DNA of 64,000 bases from positions 1-64,000 of the forward strand of contig NZ_LMKL01000007.1 in NCBI RefSeq assembly GCF_001421505.1, read 5' to 3'. Below the pieces are notes generated by a model. That model had not been told where the DNA came from and did no database searches. It saw only the letters and a list, made by a program, of their open reading frames with translations. This document shows positions 25,556 to 35,100 of the stretch, piece after piece. The first letter of the stretch is position 1. Every line of letters starts with the position of its first letter. The DNA is from Sphingomonas sp. Leaf17. Its GTDB lineage: Bacteria > Pseudomonadota > Alphaproteobacteria > Sphingomonadales > Sphingomonadaceae. The translations under genes and the position numbers were made by a program.

Positions 25556-26569
25556 TCAGGCCCATCCGTCCAGTACCTGATCGGGCGGGCGGTGGCCGTC
25601 GGCCCACATGCGGATGTTGGCGATGACCTTTTCACCGGTCGCCATCCGCCCCTCGACGGTGGCGGATCCCATGTGCGGGGTCATGACCACATTGGGCAGC
25701 GCGAGCAGGCGCGGGTCGATCGTCGGTTCGTGTTTCCAGACGTCCAGCCCGGCACCGGCGAGGCATCCGCCCTCCAGCGCGTCGATCATCGCGTCCTCGT
25801 CGACGATGCCGCCGCGCGCGGCATTGATGAGATAGACATGGGGCCGCATCAGGCCGATCCGGCGCGCATCGATCATATTCTCGCTATCGGCATTGCGCGG
25901 CGTGTGGATGGTCAGGATGTCGATTGCGCCCAGCATCGAATCGAGATCGGCGTGCCAGGTCGCAGCCAGCTGCGCCTCCGGCACGGCGGGCAGGCGATGG
26001 CGGTTGTGGTAATGGATCGACAGGCCGAAGGCGCGGGCGCGCAACGCCACGGCCTGACCGATGCGGCCCATGCCGACGATGCCCAGCGCCTTGCCGCCGA
26101 TGCGGTGGCCCAGCATCCCGCCCGGGCTCCAGCCGCTCCACTGGCCCGAGCGGACAAGCTTTTCGCCCTCGGCCAGCCGGCGCGGCACCGACAGGATCAG
26201 CGCCATCGTCATGTCGGCGGTATCCTCGGTCAGGACGCCCGGCGTGTTGGTGACGATGATCCCGCGTGCGCGCGCCGCCTTCAGGTCGATGTGGTTCACG
26301 CCCGCGCCGTAATTGGCGATCAGTTTCAGGCGCGGGCCGGCGCTGGCGATCAGCGCGGCGTCGATATCGTCGGTGACGGTCGGGACCAGCACGTCGCAAT
26401 CCTGCATCGCGGCGGTCAGCTGATCGCGGGTCATGGCCACGTCGCCGCGATTGTTGGTGGTGGCGAACAGCGCCTCCATCCGGTCCATGATCGGATCGGC
26501 CAGCTCGCGCGTGACGACGACGACGGGGTTGGGAACCGTGGGGTTCGCGGTGCGGCGCGGATCTGGCAT
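25556..26569 (-). CDS. D-2-hydroxyacid dehydrogenase (glyoxylate/hydroxypyruvate reductase type)
   Basis: A 337-residue NAD(P)-dependent dehydrogenase. The nucleotide fold is seen in ALGIVGMGRIGQAVA (about residue 160). Catalytic-region motifs follow: HTPRNADSENMID, INAARGGIVDEDAMIDAL (Arg) , GLDVWKHEP (Glu) and MTPHMGSATVEGR (His). NYGAGVNHIDLKAA precedes them, typical of glycerate dehydrogenases. Which hydroxyacid is used cannot be read from sequence. The ATG at 26569 is divergent from the SH3 protein gene. Confidence 0.9.
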   Translation of the reverse strand: MPDPRRTANPTVPNPVVVVTRELADPIMDRMEALFATTNNRGDVAMTRDQLTAAMQDCDVLVPTVTDDIDAALIASAGPRLKLIANYGAGVNHIDLKAARARGIIVTNTPGVLTEDTADMTMALILSVPRRLAEGEKLVRSGQWSGWSPGGMLGHRIGGKALGIVGMGRIGQAVALRARAFGLSIHYHNRHRLPAVPEAQLAATWHADLDSMLGAIDILTIHTPRNADSENMIDARRIGLMRPHVYLINAARGGIVDEDAMIDALEGGCLAGAGLDVWKHEPTIDPRLLALPNVVMTPHMGSATVEGRMATGEKVIANIRMWADGHRPPDQVLDGWA

Positions 26570-26686
26570 GACGACAGGCTTGGCGCGGGGCGGGGTTTGC
26601 GTCAACGGTGGTTGAAGCACCGCCGTCGCTGTTGGTAGAAGCCCCGGGTCGATAGAAGCGGGGCGGGCAACAGGGAATTGAGTAAC

Positions 26687-27178
26687 ATGCGTATCGTTGC
26701 AATGGCGCTGGCGGGGCTGGCCGCGCTCACGCTGGTGGTGGATCCGGGCGTGGCGGCCGACCCGGCGAAGAAGCCGCCCTATTATGCGTCGATCGCGGCC
26801 GGGCGGGCGCGGATGCGGACCGGGCCGGCGCGCACCTATCCGGCCAGCTGGCTGTACCAGCGCGCCGACCTGCCGGTGAAGGTGGTGGCGGTGTTCAAGG
26901 ACTGGCGGCGTGTGCGCGACCCGGCGGGGGAGGAGGGCTGGATGCTCGCCAACCTGCTGTCGGGCACGCGGACCGCGATGGTGACGGACGGCGCGCCGGC
27001 CGAAATGCATCAGGCCGCGTCGGACGGTTCCACCCTGTTGTGGCGGGCCGCACCCGGTGTCGTCGGCCGGCTGTCGCAGTGTGGCGGCGGCTGGTGCCGG
27101 TTCGACGTGAAGGGGCAGGCGGGGTTCGTGCGGATCGACCGGCTGTGGGGTGTCGAGGCGGGCGAGGCGCTGCCGTAA
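26687..27178 (+). CDS. Exported SH3 (SH3b) domain protein
   Basis: A 163-residue exported protein. A signal peptide (about 1-23) is cleaved near VAADPAKK. One bacterial SH3 domain lies at about 35-95 (RMRTGPARTYPASWLYQR...VKVVAVFKDWRRVRDPAGEEGWMLANLLS). A second, weaker SH3-like unit covers the C terminus (LWRAAPGVVGRLSQCGGGWCRFDVKGQAGFV). Proteins of this kind are common next to 2-hydroxyacid dehydrogenases in sphingomonads and are thought to bind cell wall; the target is unknown. ATG 26687 is chosen over the TTG at 26678. Confidence 0.85.
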   Translation: MRIVAMALAGLAALTLVVDPGVAADPAKKPPYYASIAAGRARMRTGPARTYPASWLYQRADLPVKVVAVFKDWRRVRDPAGEEGWMLANLLSGTRTAMVTDGAPAEMHQAASDGSTLLWRAAPGVVGRLSQCGGGWCRFDVKGQAGFVRIDRLWGVEAGEALP

Positions 27179-27191
27179 GGGGGCCGTTCCT

Positions 27192-27265
27192 TCACCCACG
27201 AGCGTAGCAAGGCAATCTAGGGTAGCCCGCTACGTACTGGATCGCTTCGCTACGATCGTGGGTGA
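27192..27265. repeat. Dispersed palindrome, TCACCCACGAGCGTAGC type
   Basis: TCACCCACGAGCGTAGC at the left is mirrored by GCTACGATCGTGGGTGA at the right, with GGCAATCTAG and GTACTGGATCGCTTC in between. The centre shares the CTGGATCGCTTCGCT sequence of the elements at 132-209 and 57865-57942. It fills the gap between two convergent genes and could act as a bidirectional transcript end. Confidence 0.8.
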
Positions 27266-27274
27266 CGAGGTCGC

Positions 27275-28462
27275 TTAGTGCATCAGTTCGACCGCGACCG
27301 CCGTGGCTTCGCCGCCACCGATGCACAGCGAGGCGAGGCCGCGGCGCTGGCCGGTGGTTGCCAGTGCGGACAGCAGGGTCGCCAGGATGCGCGCACCGGA
27401 TGCGCCGATCGGGTGGCCCAGCGCGCAGGCACCGCCATGGATGTTGACGGTGTCGTCGGACAGGCCAAGGTCGCGGATCGCGATCATGGCGACGGCGGCA
27501 AAGGCCTCATTCACCTCGAACAGGTCGATGTCGCTTGCAGCCCAACCCGCGCGCTCCATCGCCTTGCGCATCGCGAAGACGGGCGCGGTGGTGAACAGCG
27601 CCGGGGCGTGGGCGTGGGCGGCGTGCGCGACGATGCGGGCGACAGGCGTCAGGCCAAGTCGGTCGGCGACGCTGGCGCGGGTCAGGATCAGCGCGGCGGC
27701 ACCGTCCGAGATCGACGAGGCGTTGGCGGCGGTGATCGTGCCGTCCTTCGAGAAGGCGGGCTTCAGCGTCGGGATCTTGGCGACGTCGCCCCTGGCCGGC
27801 TGTTCGTCCAGCGTGATCGATTCGGTGCCCTTGCGCGAGGTCACGTCGACCGCGACGATCTCCCGGTCGAACGCGCCTGAGCCTTGCGCGGCCTGCGCCC
27901 GCTGGAGTGAGCGGATCGCGAAATCGTCCATCTGGCCACGCGTGAACTGATAATCGGCGGCGGTGTCCTCGGCGAAATTGCCCATCAGCTTGCCGGGCTG
28001 ATACGCATCCTCCAGCCCGTCGAGGAACATGTGGTCGTGCAGCGTGTCGTGACCGATCCGCGCGCCGGCGCGGTGGCGTTTGGAGAGATAGGGCGCGTTG
28101 GTCATGCTCTCCATGCCGCCCGCCACCATCAGGTCGGCCGACCCGCTCCCGAGCGTCTCGGCCGCCATGATGACCGCCTGCATTCCCGATCCGCACATCT
28201 TGTTGACGGTGGTGGCGGAGACGTGATCGCCAAGCCCGGCATTGATCGCCGCCTGGCGCGCGGGCGCCTGACCCAGCCCGGCGGGCAGCACGCAGCCCAT
28301 GTAGATCCGTTCGACCAGCGCCGGATCGACGCCGGCGCGGTCGACCGCGCCGCGCACGGCGGCGGCCCCAAGCGCCGTCGCGGTCACGCCGGACAGGCTT
28401 CCCTGAAACGATCCCATCGGCGTGCGGGCATAGGACAGGATGACGATCGGGTCGGCGGCCAT
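27275..28462 (-). CDS. Acetyl-CoA acetyltransferase (thiolase II family)
   Basis: A 395-residue thiolase; it condenses two acetyl-CoA or cleaves acetoacetyl-CoA, cytosolic. The acylated cysteine is in NKMCGSGMQAV (Cys 90). The acid-base residues follow in NEAFAAVAM, GGACALGHPIGASGAR (His) and SLCIGGGEATA (Cys). The length is standard. ATG 28462 is chosen because MAADPIVILSYARTP is the expected N terminus. Without phaB or other polymer genes nearby, a role in polyhydroxybutyrate versus general acyl-CoA metabolism cannot be settled. Confidence 0.93.
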   Translation of the reverse strand: MAADPIVILSYARTPMGSFQGSLSGVTATALGAAAVRGAVDRAGVDPALVERIYMGCVLPAGLGQAPARQAAINAGLGDHVSATTVNKMCGSGMQAVIMAAETLGSGSADLMVAGGMESMTNAPYLSKRHRAGARIGHDTLHDHMFLDGLEDAYQPGKLMGNFAEDTAADYQFTRGQMDDFAIRSLQRAQAAQGSGAFDREIVAVDVTSRKGTESITLDEQPARGDVAKIPTLKPAFSKDGTITAANASSISDGAAALILTRASVADRLGLTPVARIVAHAAHAHAPALFTTAPVFAMRKAMERAGWAASDIDLFEVNEAFAAVAMIAIRDLGLSDDTVNIHGGACALGHPIGASGARILATLLSALATTGQRRGLASLCIGGGEATAVAVELMH

Positions 28463-28605
28463 GGGTCTCTCCGGTAGTTTTTCTGGTTGAGCGCGTCTGT
28501 AGAACCGCCGCGCGCCGATGACAAACGGGCCGGCGGCGGAGTAGGGCCGACCGATGGACAGCTTGACCACCGCAACGGAGTTTCGGGCGCGGGGAGGTGC
28601 GGTTG

Positions 28606-29373
28606 ATGACGGATAGTACGCTGGTCGGGCCACTGGTCTGGGCGACGGCGATTGGCGTGCTTGGCGCGATCTTCGGCAGCTTCATCGCGGCCCTGCTCGT
28701 GCGGTGGCCGGACGGGCGGACGATGGGCGGTCGGTCGGCCTGCGATTCATGCGGGCGGACGTTGTCGGCGCTCGATCTGGTCCCGATCGTCAGTGCGATC
28801 GCGCTGCGCGGGCGGTGTCGTGGGTGCGGGACGGAAATCGCGCCGCTGCACTGGCGGGTCGAGGTGCTGGCGCTGGTCATCGGTGCGGTCGCGGGGTGGG
28901 TCGCGCCGGGCGGCGTCGGGGTGGCGGGTGCGGTGTTCGGCTGGCTGTTGCTGGCGCTGGGCGGACTGGACCTCATCACGTTCTGGTTGCCCGACCGGTT
29001 GACCGGGATGCTGGCCGTGGCCGGACTGGTCGGCGGCGTGGCGGGGCTTGCGCCCGACCTGTCCGATCGGCTGATCGGTGGTGTGGCGGGGTTCGGCGCG
29101 CTGTGGCTGATCGCCTTGGCCTATCGCCGGGTGCGCGGGCGCGAGGGCATGGGCGGGGGCGACCCCAAGCTGCTCGGCGCGATCGGTCTGTGGCTGGGAT
29201 GGCGGATGCTGCCGGCGGTGCTGCTGCTTGCCTGCCTGATCGGGCTGGGCGTCGTGCTGGCGATGCGGATCACGGGGCGGGCGGTCGCGGCGGATACCGC
29301 CCTGCCGCTGGGGACGCTGATGGCGGTTGCGGCTTACCCGGCGTGGGTTGCCATGATAGTCGTCGCGTCATGA
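28606..29373 (+). CDS. Prepilin peptidase (A24 family)
   Basis: An inner-membrane aspartic peptidase of about 255 residues that cleaves and may methylate type IV prepilin-like proteins. The N-terminal cytoplasmic part has two CxxC pairs (CDSCGRTL and CRGCGTEI) as in GspO/PilD. The catalytic aspartates lie in GLDLITFWLPDRLT and GMGGGDPKLLGAIG. About seven membrane helices follow the usual plan. GGAGG sits 8 bases upstream of ATG 28606. No pilin, PilBCD or GspD gene is in the window, so this is an orphan member; it may serve a distant pilus or secretion system. Confidence 0.9.
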   Translation: MTDSTLVGPLVWATAIGVLGAIFGSFIAALLVRWPDGRTMGGRSACDSCGRTLSALDLVPIVSAIALRGRCRGCGTEIAPLHWRVEVLALVIGAVAGWVAPGGVGVAGAVFGWLLLALGGLDLITFWLPDRLTGMLAVAGLVGGVAGLAPDLSDRLIGGVAGFGALWLIALAYRRVRGREGMGGGDPKLLGAIGLWLGWRMLPAVLLLACLIGLGVVLAMRITGRAVAADTALPLGTLMAVAAYPAWVAMIVVAS

Positions 29374-29798
29374 TCGCAGCACTCATCCTCCCGTTCCTGA
29401 TTCAGGCGACCGCCGCCCCGGCCATTACGGGCCTGCCGCTGGGCGCGATCGGCAAGCAGGCGCTGCCGGCCAGGGGCTGTGCCGCCTATCTGTGGAGCGC
29501 AGGGGCGGAGAATGCGCTGGTGGCGATGGCGGTCGCCGATCCGGCGCAGCTTCGCCTAGCGATCGACGGAACGGTTGCCGATTACGCGCGGACGTCCCAG
29601 AGCGGCGGCGGCGGATTCGGGTTTGCCGGCGTCACCGAATATCGCGGCGGCGACGTGACCGCGACGCTGGACATGGCGATCGCGCCGCGTGCCGGCCTGT
29701 CGAACGGCGCGGCGGTGCCCGAGGGAACGTTACGGATCGACCGTCCCGGCAAGGACGGTGTCGTGGTGCCGGTCGCGGGCCTGATCGGCTGCGTGTGA
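29370..29798 (+). CDS. Hypothetical exported protein downstream of the prepilin peptidase
   Basis: A 142-residue protein with an N-terminal hydrophobic segment (MIAALILPFLIQATAAPA) that looks like a signal peptide. The rest is glycine-rich with the block TSQSGGGGFGFAGVTEYRGG and a Cys near each end. Its ATG overlaps the prepilin peptidase stop (ATGA), so the two are translationally coupled. No family was recognised. The close coupling makes it a candidate partner of the peptidase or its substrate pathway, but this is only inference. Confidence 0.75.
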   Translation: MIAALILPFLIQATAAPAITGLPLGAIGKQALPARGCAAYLWSAGAENALVAMAVADPAQLRLAIDGTVADYARTSQSGGGGFGFAGVTEYRGGDVTATLDMAIAPRAGLSNGAAVPEGTLRIDRPGKDGVVVPVAGLIGCV

Positions 29799-29887
29799 CG
29801 GCGACGCGGCGACGGGGGGCGGACAAGAATCATCACCCGTTTGCAACCTTTTGACCGCAGAACGGTTGCGTTGAAGGGGTAAGTCAG

Positions 29888-32134
29888 ATGTACGGCGCTC
29901 CTGTACGGGTATCCAGAAGGGGCGTTACTGGCGTGGGATTGTCGAATCGACGGCTGTATTGGCTGGCCGTAGCCTTGACGGTCGCGGTGGCTCCGACCGT
30001 GCCCGCCGTGGCGCAGATCGCCAGCCCCGGCACGGCTCCGGCCAAGGGGCCGGATGCGCCCCGGTCCAAACCGTCCGATCCGGCAACGGTTCCCGCGACC
30101 GGTCCTGACGCACCGATTGTCCCCGAGGCCGAGTTCGACGCGGCGCTGCCCCCGCTGAGCAGCGACCTGAATGCGCCGCTGGAAACGATGGCGCCGTTGC
30201 CGCCGCTCCAGCCGGCGACCACCACGCCCGCGCCGACCCCGTCGCCAGCCACGCCAGCGTCGCCTGCGGCCGGATTGCAGGTCGGCCAGTCGGCATCCGC
30301 CATCGCGCCCGAGGATCCGGAGCTGGCACGGCCGCTGGCCCCGATCGCCGCTTTTGACACCGCGCCGCTGGAAACCGCCGCGGACATCAAGGATCGCGAC
30401 GCGCCCGAGATCAAGTACGAGACGGTCGTGAAAGGCCTCGACGAACTTGAGCTGACCGATGCGTTCAAGGGGCTTTCGGCGCTGCGCGAGGGCAAGGGCG
30501 AGGCGGCGAACGCAACGCAGGTCGCGGCCCGCGCGCGCGAGGACGAGGCGCTGGCGGTGCGGCTGATGAAGTCGATCGGTTATTATGACGGCTCGGCGAT
30601 CTCGACGATCGAGCAGATCCCGGAGACGCCGGGCAAGCTGCGCGCGATCGTCAGCGCGACGCCGGGGCGGCTGTATTCGCTGTCGTCGGTGACGATCAAC
30701 GCGCCGGCAACGGTGCCGGCCGACCTGATCCGCAGCAGCCTGCCGTTGAAGGTGGGTGATCCGATCGCCGCCGCACGGATCCAGGGGGCCGAGGCCAATG
30801 TCGCGCTGGCGCTGCCGCGGCAGGGCTATCCGTTCGGCAAGGTCGGCGAGCGCGACATCCTGCTCGACGACGTCACGCCGACCGGGGCCTATACGCTGCC
30901 GGTCGAGACCGGGCCGCGATCGTCATTCGGGCAGATCACGACGGCGGGTGACGCGGTGTTCGACCTCGACCATCTGAACGTGTTCCCCCGGTTCAGGACA
31001 GGCGAGCTGTACGACAATCGCCGCGCGGACGACCTGCGTGATGCGTTGGTCGCCACTAGTCTGTTTTCGACCGTGACGGTCGTGCCGCAGCGGACCGGGC
31101 GACCGGGGCCTGACGGGACCGAGCAGGTCGACCTGCTGGTGACGCAGAGCAAGGGCAAATATCGCTCGCTGTCGGGGCTTGCAGGCTATTCGACGGGGCA
31201 GGGCTTTACGGTTGAGGGCAATTTCACCCACCGGAACCTGTTTCCGCCCGAAGGCGCGCTGATCGCAGGCGCGGTGGCGGGCACGCAGCAACAGGGGCTG
31301 TCGGCGACGTTCCGCCGGTCCAACGCGGGCAAGCGCGATCGCACCGTGTCGCTGATCGCGTCGGCGCTGCGGCAGGATTACGACGCTTATGACGCGCTGA
31401 CCGCGACGATCGCGGGCAAGGTCAGCTATGATTCGACGCCGATCTGGCAAAAGAAGTTCACCTACGCCTATGGGTTCGAACTGGTCGGCACGAACGAAAG
31501 CGTGTTCGACTTCGGCTTAGGCGACCGGCGTCGCGGGACGTACTTCATCGCGGCCCTGCCGGGGCAGGCGATGTTCGACCGGTCGGACAGCCTGCTGAAC
31601 CCGACCAAGGGATATCGTCTGAAAATCAACCTCAGCCCGGAAACATCGGTGCGCGGCGCGGTGCGACCCTATGTCCGCGGCATGGTCGAGGCGACGGGCT
31701 ATTATCCGGTCGGCGAGAGCCTGGTCATTGCCGGGCGTGCGCGCGTCGGCATGATCGGCGGGATCGAGCGGGACGATCTGGCCCCGTCGCGGCGCTATTA
31801 TGGCGGCGGCGGCGGGTCGGTGCGCGGTTACGGCTATCAGCGGCTCGGGCCGCTCGATCCGCAGGGCAATCCGGTCGGCGGACGGTCGCTGAACGAGTTC
31901 GCGCTGGAGGCCCGCTATCGCTTTGGCGATTTCGGCATCGTGCCGTTCATCGACGCGGGGCAGGCCTATGACAGCAGCACGCCCAAGGGGTCGGACCTGC
32001 AATATGGCGCTGGCATCGGCGGGCGCTTTTACACCAATTTCGGGCCGATGCGCGTCGATGTCGCGACGCCGCTGAACCCGCGACCGGGCGACGGCAAGGT
32101 CGCGCTCTACATCTCGATCGGGCAGGCATTCTGA
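29888..32134 (+). CDS. tamA: Outer-membrane translocation module TamA (BamA family)
   Basis: Outer-membrane barrel of the translocation and assembly module, 748 residues. After a signal peptide (about 20-43) there is an unusual Pro/Ala-rich low-complexity stretch (about 45-145) before the POTRA domains (about 170-400). The barrel (about 410-748) contains GGGGSVRGYGYQRLGP, the Omp85 strand-6 RGY motif near residue 640, and ends in an aromatic residue (IGQAF), the Omp85 C-terminal signal. Its stop overlaps tamB. A GAAGGGGT ribosome site lies upstream. Confidence 0.94.
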   Translation: MYGAPVRVSRRGVTGVGLSNRRLYWLAVALTVAVAPTVPAVAQIASPGTAPAKGPDAPRSKPSDPATVPATGPDAPIVPEAEFDAALPPLSSDLNAPLETMAPLPPLQPATTTPAPTPSPATPASPAAGLQVGQSASAIAPEDPELARPLAPIAAFDTAPLETAADIKDRDAPEIKYETVVKGLDELELTDAFKGLSALREGKGEAANATQVAARAREDEALAVRLMKSIGYYDGSAISTIEQIPETPGKLRAIVSATPGRLYSLSSVTINAPATVPADLIRSSLPLKVGDPIAAARIQGAEANVALALPRQGYPFGKVGERDILLDDVTPTGAYTLPVETGPRSSFGQITTAGDAVFDLDHLNVFPRFRTGELYDNRRADDLRDALVATSLFSTVTVVPQRTGRPGPDGTEQVDLLVTQSKGKYRSLSGLAGYSTGQGFTVEGNFTHRNLFPPEGALIAGAVAGTQQQGLSATFRRSNAGKRDRTVSLIASALRQDYDAYDALTATIAGKVSYDSTPIWQKKFTYAYGFELVGTNESVFDFGLGDRRRGTYFIAALPGQAMFDRSDSLLNPTKGYRLKINLSPETSVRGAVRPYVRGMVEATGYYPVGESLVIAGRARVGMIGGIERDDLAPSRRYYGGGGGSVRGYGYQRLGPLDPQGNPVGGRSLNEFALEARYRFGDFGIVPFIDAGQAYDSSTPKGSDLQYGAGIGGRFYTNFGPMRVDVATPLNPRPGDGKVALYISIGQAF

Positions 32135-35100
32135 TGGCCGAAGACACCTTGCCCGCGAACAGCGAAGCGACGGACACCGCAGCGGCAAAGCGCCCGTTAT
32201 GGCAGCGGGTGGTCAAGTGGATCGGCATCGTCCTGCTGACCATCGCCGCGCTGCTGGCGATCATCGTGTTCGGGATCAACACCGATCCGGGGCGGCGGTT
32301 CGTCGCCGATCAGCTGGGCGGCTATACGACCGCGTCGGGGCTGAACATCAAGGTCGGGCGGATCGACGGGTCGCTGTACGGCGCGATGACACTCAGCGAC
32401 GTGCGCGTGTCGGACCCAAAGGGCGTATTCCTGACCAGCCCGAAGATGGCGGTCGACTGGCGGCCGTTTGAATATACCAACAATCATATCGACGTACGGT
32501 CGCTGACCACGCCGCTCGTGACGCTGGCGCGGCAACCGCAATTGCTGGCGACGCCGAGCGATCCCAACGCGCCGTTGCTGCCCGACCTGGACATCGATAT
32601 CAACCGGCTGGTCATCGACCGGTTCGTCATCGGCAAGCCGGTCACGGGGCAGACGCATGTCCTGAAGATCGCGGGGCAGGCGCATATTGCCGACCGCCGC
32701 GCACAGGTGACGGCTGACGCGACCGCACTGCGCGCGCCGGGCGTGGCCGGCGGCGACCGGCTGAAGCTGGTGCTGGATGCGGTGCCGGAGAAGAACCGGC
32801 TGGACCTGAACGTGAAGCTGACCGCGCCGGTCGGCGGCGTCGTGGCGTCTATGGGTGGGCTGAAGGCTCCGCTGACGGTCAGCGTCGATGGGCGCGGGAC
32901 TTGGGCCGACTGGAAGGGGCGCGCGCTGGCGACGCTTGGCGGCGGCGAGCTGGCGAATCTCGCCGTGACGTCGCGGTCGGGGAAGATCGCGGTGCGTGGG
33001 ATGACCCGGCCGGGGTTGTACATGGAGGGGCCGGTCGAGCGGCTGACCGCCGGCGGCCTTGACGTCGCGATCGACACGACGCTGAACCAGCGCCGTGCTG
33101 ATACCGTGGCCAGGCTGCGATCGACCGCGCTGGCGGTCGATGCCAGTGGCGCGCTGGATTTCGGCACGAGCCGGTTCGGCAATTTCGCGGTCGATGCGCG
33201 GCTGCTGACGCCCGGTGCGATCGCCGAGAACCTGAACGGGCGCGATGTCGCGGGCCGCGTCGTGCTGGACGGCGCGTTCGCGACACCGACGGTCGACTAC
33301 AAGGTGCGCGCGGCCGCTGTCGGCTTTGGCGACATGGGCGTGCAGGATCTGTATGCCGAGGGGCGCGCGACGGTGAACGCCGACCGCATCCTCGTGCCCC
33401 TGCGGGCGCGGGCACGCAGGGTGACAGGGCTGAACGCGGCCGCCGGTGGCCTGCTGACCAACGTGTCGGTCGCGGGTGATCTGGCGATTTCGGGCGTCAA
33501 TATCCTGTCGGACAATCTGCGGATCCGGTCCGACAAGATCGACGCGACCGCGATCGTCGTCGCGAACCTTTCGACCGGGCGCTACACCGGTGCGCTGAAA
33601 GGTCGGATCAACGACTACCGCATCGACAGCATCGGCATCATCAACCTGACAACCGACGCGAAGCTGGTGACCGCGCCAGGCGGCGGGTTCGGCATCACCG
33701 GCCGGGTCGTCGCGCAGACGTCGCGGATCTTCAACGATGGCGCCAAGACGTTTCTTGGCGGCAACGCGATCGTCCGCGCGGACGTGGGCTATGATCCGCA
33801 GGGGATCATCACCTTCTCGCGTGTGCGGCTGAACGCGCCGCAATTCCGTATCACGGCCGGCTCGGGTCGGTATGATCCGGCGGGCGGCATCCTGTTCCAG
33901 GCGGATGGGTATTCGACGCAATACGGGCCGGTGACCGCGCGGGTGACGGGGACGGTACTGAACCCCGTCATCGTCCTGCGTCTGGCGCGACCGGGCCTGG
34001 GTGTCGGGCTGAACGGCTTGCAGGCGCGGATTGTCGGGCGCGGCGGATCCTATGCCGTCGTCGCGAGCGGCGGGACCGATTATGGTCCGTTCACCGCCGA
34101 TGTGATCGTGACGCCGGGTACGCAGCTTGCGGTCGACCTGCGTCGTGTGACCTTTGCCGGCGTGAACTTCACCGGGAGGGTGGTGCAGACCGCTGCCGGC
34201 CCGTTCACCGGACAGGTGCAGTTCGCCGGATCGGGGCTGAGCGGCACCGCGCGGCTGGGCGTGCAGGGCGGGTATCAGGCCGCTGCCATCTCGGCGCGGG
34301 CGAACAATGCCCGGATTCCGGGAGCGGTCGACTTCACGATCGGTCGCGCGATCATCGACGCCAATGTCGTGGTGTACCCGAATGCGCCGCAGGTGGTGGC
34401 CGACGTCCAGATCGCCGACATGCGCTATGGCGCGGTCGTGCTGTCGACGGGTCGGGCCAAGGTAAACTACACCGGCGGTCGCGGCACGGCGCAGGCGGTG
34501 CTGACCGGATCGAACGGCGTGCCGTTCAATCTGGCGGTCAATGCGCGGCTGTCGCCCAACGATTATCTGGTGGCGCTGAAGGGTGCTGCCAACGGCATTG
34601 ATTTCCGTACCGGCACCCCGGCGCGGATCCGGGCGGCGGGCGGTGTGTACACGCTGGCCCCGACCCGGATCGATTTCGGGCGCGGGACGACCGGCGGGTC
34701 GATGCGGCTGGCCGGAACCTATGGTCAGGGGCTGAGCGCCAAGGCACGGCTCGATCGGCTCGACGTGTCGGTACTGAACGCGCTGATCCCCAATCTGGGG
34801 GTTGCGGGACAGGCCACCGGCAGCCTCGATTTCACGCAGGGCAGCAGCACGGCATTCCCGGATGCCGATGTGCGGATGACGGTAACCAACTTCCAGCGGA
34901 CCGGTCTTGCCGCCGTGTCCAGCCCGGTCGATATCGTGATGGCGGGCAAGGTTTCGCCGTCGGGTGCGGACATGCGCGCGCTTATCAAGCGGGGGCCGAT
35001 GGTGGTCGGGCGGATGCTCGCTGCCCTACGCCCGGTGCCGGCGGGGGCGGGATCATGGTCGACGCGACTGATGGCGGCACCGCTGTCGGGTGGCTTGCGG

